NCBI RefSeq assembly: GCF_012926505.1
Contig: NZ_JABBNT010000001.1
Location: forward strand, 248,001-312,000
From: Pacificispira spongiicola
GTDB taxonomy: Bacteria; Pseudomonadota; Alphaproteobacteria; UBA8366; Aestuariispiraceae
DNA: 64,000 nucleotides
Direction of reading: 5' to 3'
Shown here: one piece after another, positions 44,762-53,272 of the stretch
Layout of the letters: every line of letters starts with the position of its first letter
Position numbering within the stretch: position 1 is the first letter of the stretch
Translations under genes and position numbers: made by a program
The notes under the pieces: generated by a model
Seen by the model: the letters and a program-made list of their open reading frames with translations, nothing else
What the model was told of the DNA's origin: nothing
Databases searched by the model: none

Positions 44762-45082
44762 CTACCACTCAACAACAGCCACCCCATCGCCGTCCGGGGA
44801 CCGTTGTAACATTTTTACCTTCTTGCCAAGGAACACAGCCTTTCGCAGAGTTTGCAGAATATCATCAGCCCCTCCAAACGGTACAAAGACGTCGATGACC
44901 CAAGGCTGTTCTCCGGAGTTCCAAACGCTGGGCCGGAGTTTACGCGCGCCATCAGTCAACCGTGCCTCTGCATCTTCGTCGAGAAACGCCCGGGTTACAA
45001 AAGCCTGCGCTGCCCCCTTGCGACGAACAATTCGAAACTGTCCCAGCCGACTTGGCGGCTCGAGATCGTCTTTGCTTGAGTT
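44762..45082 (-). pseudogene. Truncated toxin-activating lysine acyltransferase (HlyC/RTX-C family)
   Basis: The - strand frame is open from just inside a TAG at 45083-45085 down to 44762, about 106 residues. It reads LGQFRIVRRKGAAQAFVTRA, FLDEDAEARL, then SGEQPWVIDVFVPFGGADD and LGKKVKMLQ. The PW-x4-D-x3-PFGGAD segment and preceding WAFL-like part are the C-terminal two thirds of HlyC-type proteins, which transfer fatty acyl groups to RTX toxins. The N-terminal part with the catalytic histidine is missing, cut by the TAG, and I could not restore it in another frame. No RTX toxin gene is near. Confidence 0.6.
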
Positions 45083-45270
45083 CTACGGCGTTTCGTTTCC
45101 TGTATGGCCATGCGGAACCAATAGACGGAGCCTCGACAGTGAAGATGCGGGATGGCGCGGTGGCGCATGCGGACGGCCCCCTTCTGTAGCAGTTTTCTGT
45201 AGCACTGCCATGGAGGGCCATATTTTTGGGATATCGGGGTCTAGGTACTCCAACCACTTAGGTGGTGAAG

Positions 45271-45359
45271 TGGCGGAGGGAGGGGGACTCGAACCCCCGC
45301 ACGAGTTTAACCCCGTGACGGATTAGCAATCCGCTGCATTACCGCTCTGCCATCCCTCC
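45271..45359 (-). tRNA. tRNA-Ser (anticodon GCU)
   Basis: On the - strand the sequence folds as a serine tRNA: acceptor GGAGGGA pairing with TCCCTCC, a long variable arm, T-arm GGGGGTTCGAGTCCCCC and encoded CCA (complement at 45271-45273). The anticodon arm CGGATTGCTAATCCG carries GCT. Coordinates include the CCA. Its 3' end faces the AT-rich patch 44.0-45.2 kb, the usual side for integration into a tRNA gene, but I did not find a duplicated 3' end marking an att site. Confidence 0.95.
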
Positions 45360-45477
45360 GCATTCGGGTCGGCGCGGTTGCGTGCCGAGGCGGTGCAATA
45401 GCGGGTTCGGTGGGGCATTGTCAATGCGGCAATCGCCCCTTTCCGCCTTTTGCCGATCCGCCCTTTGGAGCAACCGG

Positions 45478-46671
45478 TCAGGCGACCCGCTCGATCCCTT
45501 CAGGGACATCCGTCGGGGTGCTTTCGATGCCCCCCATTCGTGCCGCGACCCAGCGGTGGAACAGGTGTGTCGGGCCGTCCATCACGGGGGAAAAATGACC
45601 GCCATCGAAGCCGGGGGCGGCCCGGCCGCGCTGCATGCCTTCGACCACGAAAACGTCTTCCAGGAAGACCGCGCGCCACATTTCCGCATTGCGGCGGCGC
45701 AAATCGTCATAGGGGGCCTCCGTCATCGCGGGATCGGCGTAATAGAGCTCCACCCGTTCCACGACCCGGTCCGTTCCGGTCGGAATCAGCAGGATTGCGA
45801 AAGTATGATCGCGATGCACGCCAAGCAGCACATTCGGATAGAGGGAGGCATATTCCGCCGCCTTGTCCCATTTCGACGACAGGCCGGGGAAATTCGCGAA
45901 GCTGCGTCCCGAGGCGTCGGGGCTGGGATTGTAAACCAGCGTTCCCTGACCGGAGAAATGACCCGGTTCTTCCAGGTGATAATGATCCTCCAGCCGGGAA
46001 TAGCTGTTCAGACCCGGATGCACCGCCGGCAGATGATAGCTTTCGCAGTAGTTTTCCACCGCGAGTTTCCAGTTCGCCTTCAGTTCCAGCGAGAATGAGG
46101 ATTCCGGCCCGCCGTGATAGATCGGGTGATCGAATTCCCGCCAGCGTGCGGCCAGCGGCGCATTGGCCACCGCAAAGTCCGGGGCGGTACCGGACATGTT
46201 CACGAAGACCACATCCATCCACACCGTGCTGCGAACCTCGATCAGGCCCAGCCCGTCCTTGTCGATATCCTCATGGTCGTTGATCCCCGCCCCCCCGACA
46301 TCCGGCGTCGTGCGCAGCGCACCGTCCATGCCATAGCACCATGCATGATAGGGACAGCGGATCACGCCCTTAATGCGCGTCGGCTTGTCGATCAGGATCA
46401 TGCCGCGATGGCGACAGACGTTCTGGAAGACCCGAACGGCGCCTTTCCGATCGCGCAGCAGCAGCAACGGCATGCCCAGGAAGTCGATGGGAGTCGCGTC
46501 GCCCGGACCCGGTACATCCTTGCCGAAGCCGATCGCGGCCCAACCGTCCTGGAAGACGGCCTTGGATTCCGCCGCCGCGAAATCCGCATCGGTATAGGCC
46601 GCGTTGGGCAGGCCGACCGCCTGCCCGATGGGCCGCAGAACACCGTCCAATTCAGATACCTGTACCGTCAT
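45478..46671 (-). CDS. Rieske-type ring-hydroxylating/demethylating oxygenase, alpha subunit
   Basis: 397 residues from the ATG at 46671 (MTVQVSELDG) with GGAGGAG upstream. Rieske [2Fe-2S] ligands: CRHRG (C-x-H) and CPYHAW (C-x2-H), 17 residues between. The mononuclear iron site is visible as NYCESYHLPAVHP (about 196-208). Overall it resembles glycine-betaine/choline/carnitine-type monooxygenases more than aromatic dioxygenases with beta subunits. Its electron donor is probably the reductase at 47847, transcribed in the opposite direction, with a LysR gene in between. The substrate is unknown. Confidence 0.9.
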   Translation of the reverse strand: MTVQVSELDGVLRPIGQAVGLPNAAYTDADFAAAESKAVFQDGWAAIGFGKDVPGPGDATPIDFLGMPLLLLRDRKGAVRVFQNVCRHRGMILIDKPTRIKGVIRCPYHAWCYGMDGALRTTPDVGGAGINDHEDIDKDGLGLIEVRSTVWMDVVFVNMSGTAPDFAVANAPLAARWREFDHPIYHGGPESSFSLELKANWKLAVENYCESYHLPAVHPGLNSYSRLEDHYHLEEPGHFSGQGTLVYNPSPDASGRSFANFPGLSSKWDKAAEYASLYPNVLLGVHRDHTFAILLIPTGTDRVVERVELYYADPAMTEAPYDDLRRRNAEMWRAVFLEDVFVVEGMQRGRAAPGFDGGHFSPVMDGPTHLFHRWVAARMGGIESTPTDVPEGIERVA

Positions 46672-46781
46672 GATCCGTCGCTCCTCCACACCGCGCCCAT
46701 CGCGCGAAATAAAGGACTCCGATACCGCTGAAGCGTCCGACGGCTCAATATGTAAAAATCGCGGTTTCGGTTGCCTAAAAG

Positions 46782-47675
46782 TCAATCGACGCAAACGGCG
46801 CGAACCCAATCCGAAAAGGCGGCCATTGCCGGGGTCGGTTCGCGCCCGTCGGCGGATACCAGATAATGCGCGCCGGGCGCGGTCATGGAGAGGTCCGTCA
46901 GACGCGTCAACGTGCCCGCCCTCAACTGCGGGGAGACAAGGCTTTCCCAGCCCAGGGCGACACCCTGCCCGTCCAGCGCGGCCTGAACGACGACGGCATA
47001 ATTGTTCATCCCACGCCCGGCACCGGGATCGCTCAGCCCCATTTCCGCGAAGAAGGACCGCCAATCAATCCAAGACGGATCGACGCCTTTCAACCGGAGG
47101 AGCGGCAGTTCCGGCAGATCCTGGGGCGTCACCGGTCCGATCTTCGCCGCGAGGGACGGGCTGCAAACCGGGAACAGGCGATCGCCGAACAACAGGACCG
47201 AGGTCAGGCCCGGCCAATCGCCCGTGCCGTAGCGAAAGGCGAAATCGACCTGGCGGCGGACAGGATCAATGGGGTCGTCGGATATGACATGATCGACGGC
47301 GACATCCGGGCTGTCCTGCCAAAAACCGCCGATCCGCGGCATGAGCCACAAACCGGCAAAGGCCGTTGTCGCGCCGACGGTCAGGGTCGGTGTGTCCCCA
47401 CGACCGCGCAACCGGCGACAGACCTCCGCCACGCGGGCGAGACCGTCGGCAAGCGTTTCCGCCAATTCCCGCCCTTCCGGCGTCAATTCGATTCCGCGAT
47501 GCAGCCTATCGAACAACAGGCATCCCAGATCGGCCTCCAATGCCTTCACCTGACGACTGACGGCCCCCGGCGTGACATTCAGCGACTCCGCCGCACGCTT
47601 CACGCCGCCCAAGCGGGCCGCCGCCTCAAAGGCCGACAATGCCGTCAAGGGCGGTAGGTCATAAGGCCGGCGCAT
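46782..47675 (-). CDS. LysR-family transcriptional regulator (GcvA-like)
   Basis: 297 residues. N-terminal HTH with LTALSAFEAAARLGGVKRA and VTPGAVSRQVKALEADLG, the pattern of GcvA-type LysR proteins, and a C-terminal effector-binding domain. It lies 110 bases upstream of the Rieske oxygenase gene on the same strand and is divergent from the reductase gene. It probably regulates both oxygenase components. Confidence 0.92.
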   Translation of the reverse strand: MRRPYDLPPLTALSAFEAAARLGGVKRAAESLNVTPGAVSRQVKALEADLGCLLFDRLHRGIELTPEGRELAETLADGLARVAEVCRRLRGRGDTPTLTVGATTAFAGLWLMPRIGGFWQDSPDVAVDHVISDDPIDPVRRQVDFAFRYGTGDWPGLTSVLLFGDRLFPVCSPSLAAKIGPVTPQDLPELPLLRLKGVDPSWIDWRSFFAEMGLSDPGAGRGMNNYAVVVQAALDGQGVALGWESLVSPQLRAGTLTRLTDLSMTAPGAHYLVSADGREPTPAMAAFSDWVRAVCVD

Positions 47676-47706
47676 GGTAACTCTCCCGAAAAATCCGTTG
47701 CGTCAG

Positions 47707-47721
47707 TTGAGTATGGATCAA
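47707..47721. promoter_or_regulatory. TTGAGTATGGATCAA, candidate LysR box
   Basis: Inverted repeat TTGA-N7-TCAA containing TGA-N7-TCA, which fits T-N11-A exactly. It lies 32 bases upstream of the lysR ATG and 126 bases before the reductase ATG, in the divergent region. One base longer than an Fnr box, so an Fnr reading is less likely. Confidence 0.4.
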
Positions 47722-47846
47722 TCGAAAAAGATGTGCCGTTCACGCCGTATTTTCCCGGCCTTGCGACCTGCCGTCGCTTCCGGCAGTCTCCCCCGACTTG
47801 GTGGCGGACCAGAGTCCGCCCTGACCGTATTTTGCCGGAGATTTGG

Positions 47847-48803
47847 ATGAGCGCGCCGACATTTGCCACCCGACTGACGAAGATCGACGTATTGAGCGAC
47901 GAGGTATCGAGCTTCACCTTCGAAGCCCTGGACGGCGCGCCGTTCGCCGCCTGCAAGCCGGGCGATCATGTCGATGTCCATCTGGCGGGCGACATGCAGC
48001 GTCAGTATTCCCTGTGGCAGTGGGACCCGGCGGGCCGCTGGGGCAGTGTCGCGGTCAAACGCGAAGATGCCGGACGCGGCGGATCGAAAGCCATGCACGC
48101 CCTGAAAGAAGGCGACAGCGTGACCCTGACCGGGCCGCGCAGCAACTTCCCCCTGCATGACGAAGCCGCGCATTCCATCCTGCTGGCCGGGGGAATCGGC
48201 GCGACGCCGATCCATGCCATGGCCGCGCATCTGAAGGCTCAGGGCAAACCGGTCGATGTCTATTATCTGGTGCGCGGCAAGACACATTCGGCGTTCCAGC
48301 CTGCCTTCGAGGCCCTGGGGCTGGGGGCAGCCCTGCATTGCCATTACGACGATACAGACGGCCTGTTCGATCTGGACGCAATGCTGGCCGCCGCCCCGGC
48401 CGGAACGCATCTGTATGTCTGCGGGCCGGAACCCCTGCTACAGGCGGCGATTGCCGCAGGCGAAAAGCATCTGCCGCACAACGCCATCCATTTCGAACGT
48501 TTTTCCGCCGATCCGTCGGCAAAGGAAGGCGAAAACCACGCCTTCGAACTGGTGCTTCAGCAATCGGGCAAGACGCTCCAGGTTCCGGCTGACCGGTCTA
48601 TTCTGGACGCGCTGGCCGCCGCCAAAATCCCGGCGGACTACAGCTGCTCCGAAGGGATCTGCGGCGCCTGCATCACGGATGTGCTGGAAGGGGAGATCGA
48701 TCACCGCGACAGCGTCCTGACGGACGAGGAACGCGCCGACGGCGACATCATGTGCCTGTGCGTGTCCCGCGCGAAGGGCAAGCGCCTCGTCATCGACCTT
48801 TAG
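47847..48803 (+). CDS. Oxygenase reductase, VanB/phthalate dioxygenase reductase type
   Basis: 318 residues in three parts: flavin domain with QRQYSLWQWD (about 52-61), NAD(P) domain with LLAGGIGATPIHAM and YVCGPEPLLQ, and a C-terminal plant-type [2Fe-2S] ferredoxin with CSEGICGAC and a later CLC for the fourth Cys. It passes electrons from NAD(P)H to a Rieske oxygenase, almost certainly the one at 45478. The ATG at 47847 follows CCGGAGATTTGG. A flavodoxin-like gene follows 24 bases later. Confidence 0.92.
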   Translation: MSAPTFATRLTKIDVLSDEVSSFTFEALDGAPFAACKPGDHVDVHLAGDMQRQYSLWQWDPAGRWGSVAVKREDAGRGGSKAMHALKEGDSVTLTGPRSNFPLHDEAAHSILLAGGIGATPIHAMAAHLKAQGKPVDVYYLVRGKTHSAFQPAFEALGLGAALHCHYDDTDGLFDLDAMLAAAPAGTHLYVCGPEPLLQAAIAAGEKHLPHNAIHFERFSADPSAKEGENHAFELVLQQSGKTLQVPADRSILDALAAAKIPADYSCSEGICGACITDVLEGEIDHRDSVLTDEERADGDIMCLCVSRAKGKRLVIDL

Positions 48804-48827
48804 GAAGACACAACCCCGATCGGATTC

Positions 48828-49295
48828 ATGGCTGCCAAGACCCTATTGATCGTCGCTCACGCCCCGTCGCCGAATACGGTACGGCTGCGCGATGCGGTTC
48901 TGGCAGGGGCCGAGGAAGGCGGCGACGGCGATATCGATATCGTTATGCGCCCGCCGCTGGAGGCCGGGCCGGATGATGTCCTGGCCTGCGACGGCATCAT
49001 CCTGGGGACCACCGAAAATCTGGGGTACATGTCCGGCGCGCTGAAGGACTTCTTCGACCGGACCTATTACGGTGTGCTGGAAGAAAAGCAGGGCCTACCG
49101 TATGCCCTGTATATCCGCGCCGGTATGGACGGCACGGGCACCCGGCGCGCCGTCGAAAGCATCGCCACCGGGCTGCGCTGGACCGCGATACAGGATCCTG
49201 TCCTGTGCCGCGGGGAGTGGGATGACGATTTTATTGCGCGATGCCGGGAGCTCGGCATGCTGGTTGCCGCCGGTCTTGGTGCCGGGGTCTTCTAG
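48828..49295 (+). CDS. Flavodoxin-like / NAD(P)H-dependent FMN reductase family protein
   Basis: 155 residues, flavodoxin fold: KTLLIVAHAPSPNTVRLRD at the N-terminus as the phosphate-binding loop, then GIILGTTENLGYMSGALKDF, the typical second FMN-contact segment. Cytoplasmic. It follows the reductase gene by 24 bases and so may supply electrons or flavin for the same oxygenase system, but similar genes occur in many settings. The function is inferred only at fold level. Confidence 0.8.
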   Translation: MAAKTLLIVAHAPSPNTVRLRDAVLAGAEEGGDGDIDIVMRPPLEAGPDDVLACDGIILGTTENLGYMSGALKDFFDRTYYGVLEEKQGLPYALYIRAGMDGTGTRRAVESIATGLRWTAIQDPVLCRGEWDDDFIARCRELGMLVAAGLGAGVF

Positions 49296-49350
49296 ACATT
49301 CATAAATGCCAGATTTCTGAGGATTTCAGGAAAGTACTCGTATATCGGTA

Positions 49351-49379
49351 TTATGATTCAAGCACACTGTCGCTATAAT
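49351..49379 (+). promoter_or_regulatory. Possible sigma-70 promoter for the PAS protein gene
   Basis: TATAAT at 49374-49379 with a weak -35, TTATGA at 49351-49356, 17 bases apart, in the AT-rich 200-base gap before the PAS gene. The -10 is a consensus match; the -35 is poor. Confidence 0.4.
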
Positions 49380-49498
49380 TGTTTCCGTCAATCGGACCGA
49401 ATATAGAGGTAATTTTTAATAAAATTTTACCAGCTTTTAATTCGTGAATTCGAACATTGGCCCTAGAGTACCGCACAAAGGCAATGGAGGACTCGCAT

Positions 49499-50029
49499 AT
49501 GGAACGAGTCACGCTCGAACAGAGGCACCGCCAACTCTTGGACTATTGGTCTTCCCTGATCGAACCGGGGCAGGATATTCCCGACCGTTGCAAATTTGAT
49601 CCCAGCGCCATTCCCAAGCTTCTCTCCTTCCTCGTCTTGTCGGATATCAAGGACGAAACCGTCCTGTTTCGTGTCGTCGGAACGGAAATGGCCCAAGCTT
49701 GGGGGGACGACTTCACCGGCAAGACCCTGGATGAAATTATGTCGGGGTCCTATCGGGACTTTATCCACGACCTGTTCATGTATTGCGTCAAGAGCCGGTC
49801 GCCAATCGTGTGCCGCAACCGTTTCCAATACGATCGCGGTCGGCTGCTGGACACCTGTCAGATGATGTTGCCCTTTTCCGCCAAGGGCGATCCGAAGAGA
49901 GTTGGGCATGTTCTGGTGGGGCAGAGCTTCGATTTCAACAAGACGGGTCCGGCGAAACCGCAGGTCGCCTGTTTATCGAACGGGGCATTTGTCGCGCCGG
50001 AACCGAAATTCCTGCCGCACCTTCCGTAA
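49499..50029 (+). CDS. PAS-domain protein of the PF07310 (PAS_5) type
   Basis: 176 residues from the ATG at 49499 (MERVTLEQRHRQLLDYW), with GGAGG eight bases upstream; TTG 49457 and ATG 49484 are weaker starts. Pattern LLDYWSSL, DIPDRCKFDPSAIPKLLSFL and LFRVVGTEMAQAWGDDFTGK is that of the short single-domain PAS proteins common in Rhodospirillales and relatives. No output domain is attached, so its role is unknown. It stands alone, convergent to the reductase at 50059. Confidence 0.82.
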   Translation: MERVTLEQRHRQLLDYWSSLIEPGQDIPDRCKFDPSAIPKLLSFLVLSDIKDETVLFRVVGTEMAQAWGDDFTGKTLDEIMSGSYRDFIHDLFMYCVKSRSPIVCRNRFQYDRGRLLDTCQMMLPFSAKGDPKRVGHVLVGQSFDFNKTGPAKPQVACLSNGAFVAPEPKFLPHLP

Positions 50030-50058
50030 CTAGGCTCCCTAATCGAAAAGGCGTTACC

Positions 50059-51051
50059 TCAGGCGTTGACGTCGACGACGACACGGCCTTTGACGCCGCC
50101 TTTCAGGATCGCCTTCCCCAAATTCGGCATATCCGACAGCACGGCCATCTCGACCATGGTTTCCAGCTTGTCCATCGGCAGGTCCGTGCCGACCCGCGCC
50201 CAGGCCGTCAGGCGGTCTTCATAAGGCTTCATGACGCTGTCGATGCCCAACAGATTGACCCCGCGCAGCAGGAAGGGAATGACCGTCGCCGGAAGGGCTG
50301 CGCCACCGGCAAGACCGACCGCCGCAACGGATCCGCCATATTCGATTTGCGTCAGGACGCGCGCCAGCATGGCGCCGCCGACCGCATCGACGCAGCCCGC
50401 CCAGCTTTCCTTGTCCAACGGCCGTGTCGGCGCATCCGCAAGATCGGCACGCGGCACCAGTGCCGTCGCCCCCAGGAAGCGCAAATATTCTTCCGTTTCC
50501 GGGCGGCCCGTCACGCCCGCTACTTCATATCCCAGCTTGGCGAGGATCGCGGTCGCAACCGACCCGACGCCACCGGCGGCACCGGTCACCAGAACCGGAC
50601 GCCCGCCCGGTTTCAGCCCGTGCGCTTCCAGCGCCTGAACGGCCAGCATGGCGGTCAGACCGGCGGTCCCGACGGCCATCGCCTGTTTCGTGGTCAACCC
50701 GTCCGGCAGCGGCACCAGCCAATCGGCCTTCACCCGCGCCTTCTGGGCATAGCCGCCCCACCAGACTTCCCCGACGCGCCAACCGGTCAGGACAACACGG
50801 TCGCCCGGCTTGTATCGCGCATCGTCGGAACTTTCGACCGTCCCGGCGAAATCGATCCCCGGCACATGCGGATAATTCCGTACCAACCCGCCGCCGCCGG
50901 TCAGGCACAGACCGTCCTTGTAATTGAGAGAGGAGTATTCGACCGCGACGGTAACGTCACCGTCCGACGGCAGCCGATCAGCGTTGATTTCCTGAATCGC
51001 CGCCGACACCGTTCCATCCTCGGCCTTGTCGACTATCAATGCCTTGAACAT
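50059..51051 (-). CDS. acuI: Zinc-independent MDR oxidoreductase, AcuI/YhdH family (acrylyl-CoA reductase-like)
   Basis: 330 residues, medium-chain dehydrogenase fold without zinc ligands. Starts MFKALIVDKAEDG; has SSLNYKDGLCLTG, GIDFAGTVE and the NADPH loop VTGAAGGVGSVATAI. AcuI reduces acryloyl-CoA to propionyl-CoA and in marine bacteria detoxifies acrylate from DMSP. Whether this member has that substrate is unproven, but the family match is close. Located 39 bases after dgcA on the same strand? It is downstream of the dgcN-dgcA pair in transcription order, so it may share their transcript. Confidence 0.82.
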   Translation of the reverse strand: MFKALIVDKAEDGTVSAAIQEINADRLPSDGDVTVAVEYSSLNYKDGLCLTGGGGLVRNYPHVPGIDFAGTVESSDDARYKPGDRVVLTGWRVGEVWWGGYAQKARVKADWLVPLPDGLTTKQAMAVGTAGLTAMLAVQALEAHGLKPGGRPVLVTGAAGGVGSVATAILAKLGYEVAGVTGRPETEEYLRFLGATALVPRADLADAPTRPLDKESWAGCVDAVGGAMLARVLTQIEYGGSVAAVGLAGGAALPATVIPFLLRGVNLLGIDSVMKPYEDRLTAWARVGTDLPMDKLETMVEMAVLSDMPNLGKAILKGGVKGRVVVDVNA

Positions 51052-51090
51052 GCGGTCCCCTTTCGGATTGAAAAGTTCAGGTGGTTTCGA

Positions 51091-52074
51091 TCAGCCCCAA
51101 AGCGCCGCGGACGGCGGCATCATCGTGGATCCGTCGAAAACAAAACCCGGATCACGATCCCGTGCAAGCAGAAGCGGCCCATCCAGGTCGACAACCTTCG
51201 CCCCCTGCGCCACCAGGAAGGCTGGCGCCATGCCCAGGGACGTGGCCAGCATGCAGCCGACCATGATGTCCATACCGGCATCTTCCGCCATCGCCTTCAA
51301 GGCCAGGGCTTCGGTCAACCCGCCGGTCTTGTCGATCTTGATATTGATCATCTCGTATTTACCGACAAGGGACGGAAACCCTTCCCGAGCATGGGCGCTT
51401 TCGTCGGCGCAGAGCGGGATCGGATGGGCAACGTCGGCCAGCATGGCATCGTCCGCCGCAGGCAAGGGCTGTTCAATCATCTCGACGCCCAGCGCCGCCA
51501 GCTTCTCCGAAAAGGGTTCGACCATGGATACGGACCAACCTTCATTGGCATCCACGATCAGGCGCGTATTCGGCGCGGCCTCCCGCACGGCGGCGACCCG
51601 TTCCAAATCGCCCTCGCCGGTCAGTTTCAGCTTGAACAGCGGCCGCGTCGCGTTTTCCGTCGCTTTTGCCGCCATATTCTCAGGCGTATCCAGGCTTAAC
51701 GTATAGGCCGTGACGACGGGTTCCGGCGCCGTCGACAGACCCGCCCGTTGCCAGACCGGCATACCGGTGGCTTTCGCCTCGAAATCCCACAACGCGCAGT
51801 CCAGAGCATTGCGCGCCGCCCCGGCGGGCATCGCGTCCAGCAATGCCTCGCGGGTCAGGCCGTCGGTGACGGCCTTCTCCATTCCGCGCAGTTCTTCGAT
51901 AACGCTGTCGATGCTTTCGCCATAGCGGGCGTAGGGAACGCATTCCCCCCGCCCGACATGGCCGTCTCCTGAAATCTCCGCGACGACGACCTCGACCGTC
52001 GTCTTGGAGCCACGAGAAATCGTGAAGGTTCCGGCAATCGGAAAGCTATCGTGTCGAACCGTAAGGATCGGCAT
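51091..52074 (-). CDS. dgcA: Enolase-superfamily racemase, N-acetyl-D-glutamate racemase (DgcA) / dipeptide epimerase family
   Basis: 327 residues, muconate-lactonizing subgroup. Catalytic K-x-K is seen in LFKLKLTGEGD, metal ligands in VDANEGW (Asp), IEQPLP (Glu) and CADESAH (Asp), and the second catalytic lysine in INIKIDKTGGL. Dipeptide epimerase annotation is common, but next to a DUF1611 gene it fits the DgcN-DgcA pathway, in which D-glutamate is N-acetylated and then racemised. It starts three bases after dgcN, so the two are co-translated. Confidence 0.85.
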   Translation of the reverse strand: MPILTVRHDSFPIAGTFTISRGSKTTVEVVVAEISGDGHVGRGECVPYARYGESIDSVIEELRGMEKAVTDGLTREALLDAMPAGAARNALDCALWDFEAKATGMPVWQRAGLSTAPEPVVTAYTLSLDTPENMAAKATENATRPLFKLKLTGEGDLERVAAVREAAPNTRLIVDANEGWSVSMVEPFSEKLAALGVEMIEQPLPAADDAMLADVAHPIPLCADESAHAREGFPSLVGKYEMINIKIDKTGGLTEALALKAMAEDAGMDIMVGCMLATSLGMAPAFLVAQGAKVVDLDGPLLLARDRDPGFVFDGSTMMPPSAALWG

Positions 52075-52077
52075 GAC

Positions 52078-53073
52078 TTACAGCGCGTCCACCAGACGAC
52101 CGGCACCCTGACGGAAGGCATCCACCGCCGGCAGGCCGGTTTCTTTTTCTACCGCTTCCAGATAGTCGTCCTGACGATCCTTCGGCAGACCGGACGTGTT
52201 GACGGAAATCCCGATGACCCGGCAGGCCGGATTGACCATGCGGCCCATCATTTCGTTCACTTCGATGCAACGCTTCAGGTCCGGCAATTCGAAGTCCGGC
52301 AGGCCGCGCATATGCTTGCGGGTCGGTTCGTGGCACATGACCAGCGCATCCGCCTGCGCACCGTGCAACAGGCCGAGGCTGACGCCCGCGAAGGATGCAT
52401 GGAACAGCGAGCCCTGACCTTCGACGACGTCCCAATGGTCCGCTTCGTTCGCCGGGGTCAGCTTTTCCGTCGCGCCGGAAATGAAATCCGCGATCACCGC
52501 ATCGACCGAAACGCCGGACCCGGCGATGAAAATGCCGGTCTGCCCCGTCGCGCGGAAGTCGCAGTTCATGCCCCGCGCCTTCATTTCCTTTTCCACGGCC
52601 AGGGACGTGAACATCTTGCCCACGGAACAATCCGTGCCGACGGTCAGCAGACGCTTGCCCGGACGCTTCGTACCCTTCGCGACGTCGAAGGTTTCGGTCG
52701 GGTGACGCACATCGAACAGCTTACGCCCATGTTCCGCCGCCAGGCTGGACAGGGTTTCGATATCCGTCAGCTTGTTATGCAGGCCGGACGCGATGTCGAA
52801 GCCCATGACCAATGCCTGTTCCAGCGTCGACAGCCAGGACTGCGGAATGATCCCACCCCGGTTTGCCACGCCGACGATGACGGTCTTGACGCCGGCGGCC
52901 TTCGCCTCTTCCAGGGTCATGTCGGTCAGGCCGAGATCCGCGTTACAACCGGGCAGACGCAACTGGCCCAAGCACCAGTCAGGACGCCATTTCGCGACGC
53001 CATTCGCGACCTTCGCGGCCAGATCGTCGGCGGCATCGCCCAGGAACATCAGATACGGATTCTCGATTTGCAT
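52078..53073 (-). CDS. dgcN: DUF1611 protein, D-glutamate N-acetyltransferase (DgcN)
   Basis: 331 residues from the ATG at 53073 (MQIENPYLMFLGD); the frame also has a TTG at 53091. A Rossmann-like N-terminal part is followed by a P-loop-type segment, VGTDCSVGKMFTSLAVEKEM (about 149-168), then GSGVSVDAVIADFISGA and EGQGSLFHASFAGV. Members of this family acetylate D-glutamate as the first step of a D-glutamate catabolic route. First gene of a dgcN-dgcA(-acuI) unit; a palindrome-rich divergent promoter region lies upstream. Confidence 0.85.
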   Translation of the reverse strand: MQIENPYLMFLGDAADDLAAKVANGVAKWRPDWCLGQLRLPGCNADLGLTDMTLEEAKAAGVKTVIVGVANRGGIIPQSWLSTLEQALVMGFDIASGLHNKLTDIETLSSLAAEHGRKLFDVRHPTETFDVAKGTKRPGKRLLTVGTDCSVGKMFTSLAVEKEMKARGMNCDFRATGQTGIFIAGSGVSVDAVIADFISGATEKLTPANEADHWDVVEGQGSLFHASFAGVSLGLLHGAQADALVMCHEPTRKHMRGLPDFELPDLKRCIEVNEMMGRMVNPACRVIGISVNTSGLPKDRQDDYLEAVEKETGLPAVDAFRQGAGRLVDAL

Positions 53074-53160
53074 TTTGTGCAGGTCCCTCAATTGAACATC
53101 ATACCGAATGTCGGTCGGCGCGCACTATAAGGGCCTGTTTCGTCCCCGTCACGTGCCGTT

Positions 53161-53187
53161 GCAATAAAGTGATCACATTTTTATTGC
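53161..53187. promoter_or_regulatory. Nested palindromes GCAATAAA ... TTTATTGC around GTGATCAC
   Basis: Outer 8-bp perfect inverted repeat (53161-53168 and 53180-53187) encloses a perfect 8-base palindrome GTGATCAC (53169-53176). It lies in the 200-base divergent gap between dgcN (start 53073) and the DUF1800 gene (start 53273), and probably holds an operator for one or both units. Confidence 0.5.
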
Positions 53188-53272
53188 GCTGCGGCAAGAC
53201 CCGGCATCGAGGCTGCTTGTTGGCCTATGGAATCGCGATAGTCTCCCCCGATTAGATCAAGGTCGAAAAGAC

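Noticed and set aside
44655-45326. + strand open frame overlapping the membrane protein, acyltransferase remnant and tRNA
   Set aside because: It runs into the tRNA gene, has no recognisable domain and lies opposite better-supported features.
47707-47721. TTGAGTATGGATCAA as an Fnr box
   Set aside because: The centre is one base too long for the Fnr spacing; position next to lysR favours a LysR site.
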